NCBI GenBank assembly: GCA_029204225.1
Contig: CM055095.1
Span: 26,521,312-26,585,311 of the forward strand
DNA: 64,000 nt
Source of the DNA: Diphasiastrum complanatum
Lineage: Eukaryota; Streptophyta; Lycopodiopsida; Lycopodiales; Lycopodiaceae
Direction of reading: 5' to 3'
Below, one piece after another: positions 60,806-64,000 of this stretch (position 1 is its first letter; every line of letters begins with the position of its first letter). The notes beneath the pieces are model-generated. The model was not told where the DNA came from and made no database searches. It was given only the letters and a program-made list of their open reading frames with translations. Both the position numbers and the translations under genes were made by a program.

Positions 60806-61627
60806 ATCATAACCTGGAGTCATGACAAATATGAAGGTGAAACTCCTTTGTCCGACACCAGTTTTACATCATAAGAATATTCGTATGCCTTGAATATTTT
60901 TTTCTATAAATCTGATATTGAAGTGTAGTACTTTGAATGTTATGACAATGCTGATGATGAAGAATTCTTCGATGCTTGCAACGATGAAGCTGATGTTTCG
61001 TATGAAGAAATTAACATTGCAAACACAAACTCGAAAGAGTCTGACGATTCGAGCGACAAATCTAAACATGAATTTGGTAACAAGAACCAAGTTGATGACA
61101 AGAAAACATCTATGGAGTCAACCATGCGTGAAATTCATGGCCATACCAAGGTCAGTATGACTGAAGGTATCATCTTACCAGATTCTACTGAACTGATTGA
61201 ACTTGCACCTGGCAGATTTGTGCATGTTTCAAAGTCACTTTGAGAATCTGAGTTGGCAGAATTCACTGAACTATTAAAGGAGTATCAAGATGTTTTTGCT
61301 TGGTCGCTTGACGATTTGAAGGGTATACCTGCAGAATTCGGAGAGCACCGAATTGATCTGAAGGAAGATGTTGTACCTGTTCGACAGAGACAGTATCGTC
61401 TCAATCCTAAATACTCTCTAATGGTCAAGGACGAACTTAACAAACACCTTAAGGCAGGTATAATCTATCCCGTCTTAAGTAGTGAATGGGTTTCACCCAT
61501 TGTTGTCGTCCTGAAAAAGAAGACTGGCAAAATACGAATGTGCCAGGATTTCCAATTGCTTTGTATCGATTATTGTGTAAATACGTGTGCGTGTTATGAA
61601 ATTATCATTAAGGTAATCTTGTTATAG
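60806..61627 (+). pseudogene. Ty3/gypsy protease-RT linker and RT N-terminus
   Basis: An acidic linker in frame with stops (60900-61250) leads to the RT start: FTELLKEYQDVFAWSLDDLK, GIPAEFGEHRIDL, VVPVRQRQYRLNPKYSLMVK, DELNKHLKAGIIYPVLSSEW, VSPIVVVLKKKTGKIRMCQD. The family continues with FRxLN and the catalytic palm; here similarity stops right after CQDF, so both catalytic motifs are gone. The rest of the element is lost. Confidence 0.9.
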
Positions 61628-62295
61628 TAAAATAATTTCTTTAAAGTAATCATTATTATGCTCATGTCATAGCAGCATATATTTTATATTAAAATTTTAT
61701 AAACAAATGATATAAATGATATTATTTTTAGTCTATATCAAACATTAGCAGTTTAAATAATGTAATATTTTTTAAGACATGATAAAACTTATTCATTTAA
61801 ACATAAATTTTATTTTAGTCTTTTTCTAAAATGTTGAAGTCTTTTAAAAGTGCAAAATATAGACTAATTTTAAATTTAATAAATGTTGTTTGAATGATCT
61901 AACACAATTTTTGCATAGTTTTTAATTTTCTGAGATTTGTTATTAGCAAAAATATTTTATCTACTAAAACTTATATAAGGTTTTGAAACTTTACTTTTGA
62001 AAATATGTGATTTTTAAAAATGGTGAGAATAAATAGGTATTTTAAAACATAGCTTGCACAAATAACATGATTTTTTGTTTGCTGCATTTTTTCACTATTC
62101 TTCAATATTCCTTAAGGAGAACCTCTCAATATTACCCACTCAGCTTGCAACAATGTTTCAATCCCTTTTTTTTGTGTGCACTGTGTTTGACCTTTTTGCA
62201 GATTGAAAGAGGAGTTGATGGATTGAGGTGTGAATACTAAAACATGAATATTAAAGCATGAATGCTCTAAATTTTGATAGTGATACCGTCAATTC
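61628..62295. other. AT-rich, no supported feature
   Basis: Strongly AT-rich (61630-62050) with T and A runs and no coding similarity. It begins exactly where Ty3 RT breaks off. Confidence 0.4.
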
Positions 62296-62540
62296 TGATC
62301 ATGAAACTATGAATACTGATCGTGAAACTGTGAATATTGATCATGAAACTGTGAATATTGATTGTGATACTCTGGAATATTGATCATGAATACTTGTGAC
62401 TGATCAGGAAATTGTGAATATTGAAATATTCTGAATACTGGTCGTGACTATTGTGATTACTAGTATTTCATGAATACTGACCATGAATACTATGAATACG
62501 AATTGTGAATATTGATCGTGAATACTTTTGAGCAATGATT
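62296..62540. repeat. 21-bp minisatellite
   Basis: TGATCATGAAACTGTGAATAT and variants run from 62296 with three clear 21-bp units, a 22-bp unit, then degenerate copies built from GAATATTGATCATGAATAC to about 62540. Confidence 0.8.
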
Positions 62541-64000
62541 GTTAATTTCGTGAATATAGATCGAATATGCTATGAATATTATTCAAATGTACCATAAATA
62601 GTAATCAAATATTAGAAATAGTGATTCCGATTATGTTGTCTAATACAACGACATAATGATCATCAACAAATCTTATTATGTTAGATCTCTTCATGTAAAG
62701 TCAATGACAAGTTGGTACTTAGCAATTTCAAATGTATGTATTTGAGTTATCTAAGCTTTGGGATGTTGCTTTGAGCAACTAACTTGTTGTTTTTCACTAC
62801 CTCATGCAACAACTTCTATTTCTATCAAATTGACACCATATTAACGTTCTCATGTTACAAAGTCATCCACAAACTCACTGCTTCATATCAGTTTTTAGCA
62901 AACACCTTTACATTAATTAACCAAACATAGACTATTTTTCTCAACTTTTGTATACGATACAAGAAATCTTGCCCAAAAATCAGACCATTTGGCACTGACC
63001 CAGCAAGAATGAGCCAATTATCAAAAGTGGACAAAGCTTTCATGACTAATAGTTGGATGAAGCTATACTTTCCTGTTTTAAGCATACTATTAACACATGA
63101 CATGGTGGCTGCAGTGGGCAGCTACGTCGACACAAAATATCTGGAGAAATTCGAAAATTGTAATTTTCTGAATCTCTTTTGTCGACAGCAATTTTGCTAA
63201 AATCCTTTTCAATTGCTAAATCGTTGTTACAGATACATGCAACGTTTGCTCAGATAAGGATGTATCAAACTTTATTCGTTCATGTGATCACAAACAAGAT
63301 TTACTTCCAACATTGGATGTTAGCATCTGTGCTAACACCATTATTCTTAGTCTGATCTTACATCTGAATAAGTACTCAGAGATGCAACAATATTTAAATT
63401 GCTTGCCTCTACTCATGAATACTGATTCAAACTTCCAAATATACACTAAGCTATAAATTTTCCAAATGGGTTGATCCTATCCAAAAGAAGAGTTTATCAC
63501 CTTCATGTATTCCCAATTACAAGAAACACTAGGTGACTTATCTTATTTCATAAATCAAATCCAAAAGCTAAAGAAATTTTGTTTCAGTTATCTTGCTAAA
63601 AATAAGGCTTCTTGGGACAATTAATTTTAGAATATCCAAATATTCTAAAATACCATATTCTAGTCATCTAAAATATCTACAATATCCATCAAGTCTCAGA
63701 CAATTATAATCCAATAGCAGTTACTCTAATAAGTCAATAGCCCCATTTCTAGCATCATATGCAAGAAATCAGCACATATCCGTAATAGATTTAACTATCC
63801 CCTATAAGTCTGGAGATATAGACTGAACTTTGTACACAAGCACTTGTAAACTACAATCTGAAAGATAAGCAAATTCCTCATAAGTAAATAATTACTTAAT
63901 GAAAATGTCTGTGAGATCCACACAATCTCAGTCAGGTATGTACTTGAGTAAAGAAATTTAAAGTTCAACCAATAGATCTAAATCCTTAACTCACCCAATT
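62541..64000. other. No supported feature
   Basis: No protein similarity, LTR end or RNA gene is recognised to the right edge. Confidence 0.4.

Overview
The window is nuclear DNA of a land plant. Three real plant genes with plant-type introns or architecture stand in a sea of LTR-retrotransposon debris: the first exon of a GH28 polygalacturonase-like gene, a long PLS-DYW pentatricopeptide-repeat (PPR) gene, and a complete ten-exon alcohol dehydrogenase-like gene. The near-intronless PPR array with repeating KCGQGEKA phrases and the density of decayed Copia and Ty3 elements suggest a fern or another large-genome non-seed vascular plant. That is an inference from style; the species cannot be named.

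Layout. 1-1.5 kb: polygalacturonase-like first exon (minus) with a degenerate tandem repeat upstream. 3.1-8.0 kb: minus-strand Copia element (family A) without integrase and most of RT, whose LTR (6601-8002) sits between its PBS and a second polypurine tract. 8.0-15.5 kb: remains of another element, then a minus-strand Ty3/gypsy element (integrase, a large unknown ORF after pol, PPT, LTR with TATA box). 15.5-24.9 kb: minisatellites, Copia fragments, a foldback MITE-like element and a chimeric Copia RT/RNase H with its LTR. 25.0-28.0 kb: Copia family E (minus), in which an unknown module replaces RT. 28.7-31.5 kb: PPR gene. 34.1-38.0 kb: a Ty3-type 3' end (family C) and LTR B1.

38.2-40.6 kb holds the most unusual pair of genes. 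One single-exon gene can begin with a copy of the histone H3 tail (ARTKQTTR against H3 ARTKQTAR), has a good TATA box and encodes a low-complexity, basic-tailed, probably nuclear protein. Just upstream on the same strand lies a four-exon gene with a BAH-like domain and a possible ubiquitin-like C-terminus, interrupted by one nonsense codon. 41.2-49.7 kb: LTR D with PBS, second family C end, an internally deleted Copia B element, a second family E copy and Ty3 gag/protease. 51.1-54.0 kb: alcohol dehydrogenase-like gene. 56.5-59.7 kb: Copia D with a long open RT frame that lost its first catalytic Asp. 59.7-61.6 kb: Ty3 gag/protease/RT start. The rest to 64 kb is AT-rich with a 21-bp minisatellite.

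The cellular genes do not form a pathway: cell-wall pectin hydrolysis, organelle RNA processing and alcohol/aldehyde metabolism are independent. The leads for something new are the H3-tail protein with its BAH neighbour, the Copia E family whose two copies share the same non-RT module, the OSB/PDF motif fused in front of the DYW PPR, and the Ty3 post-pol ORF preceded by paired TTCnnGAA sites.
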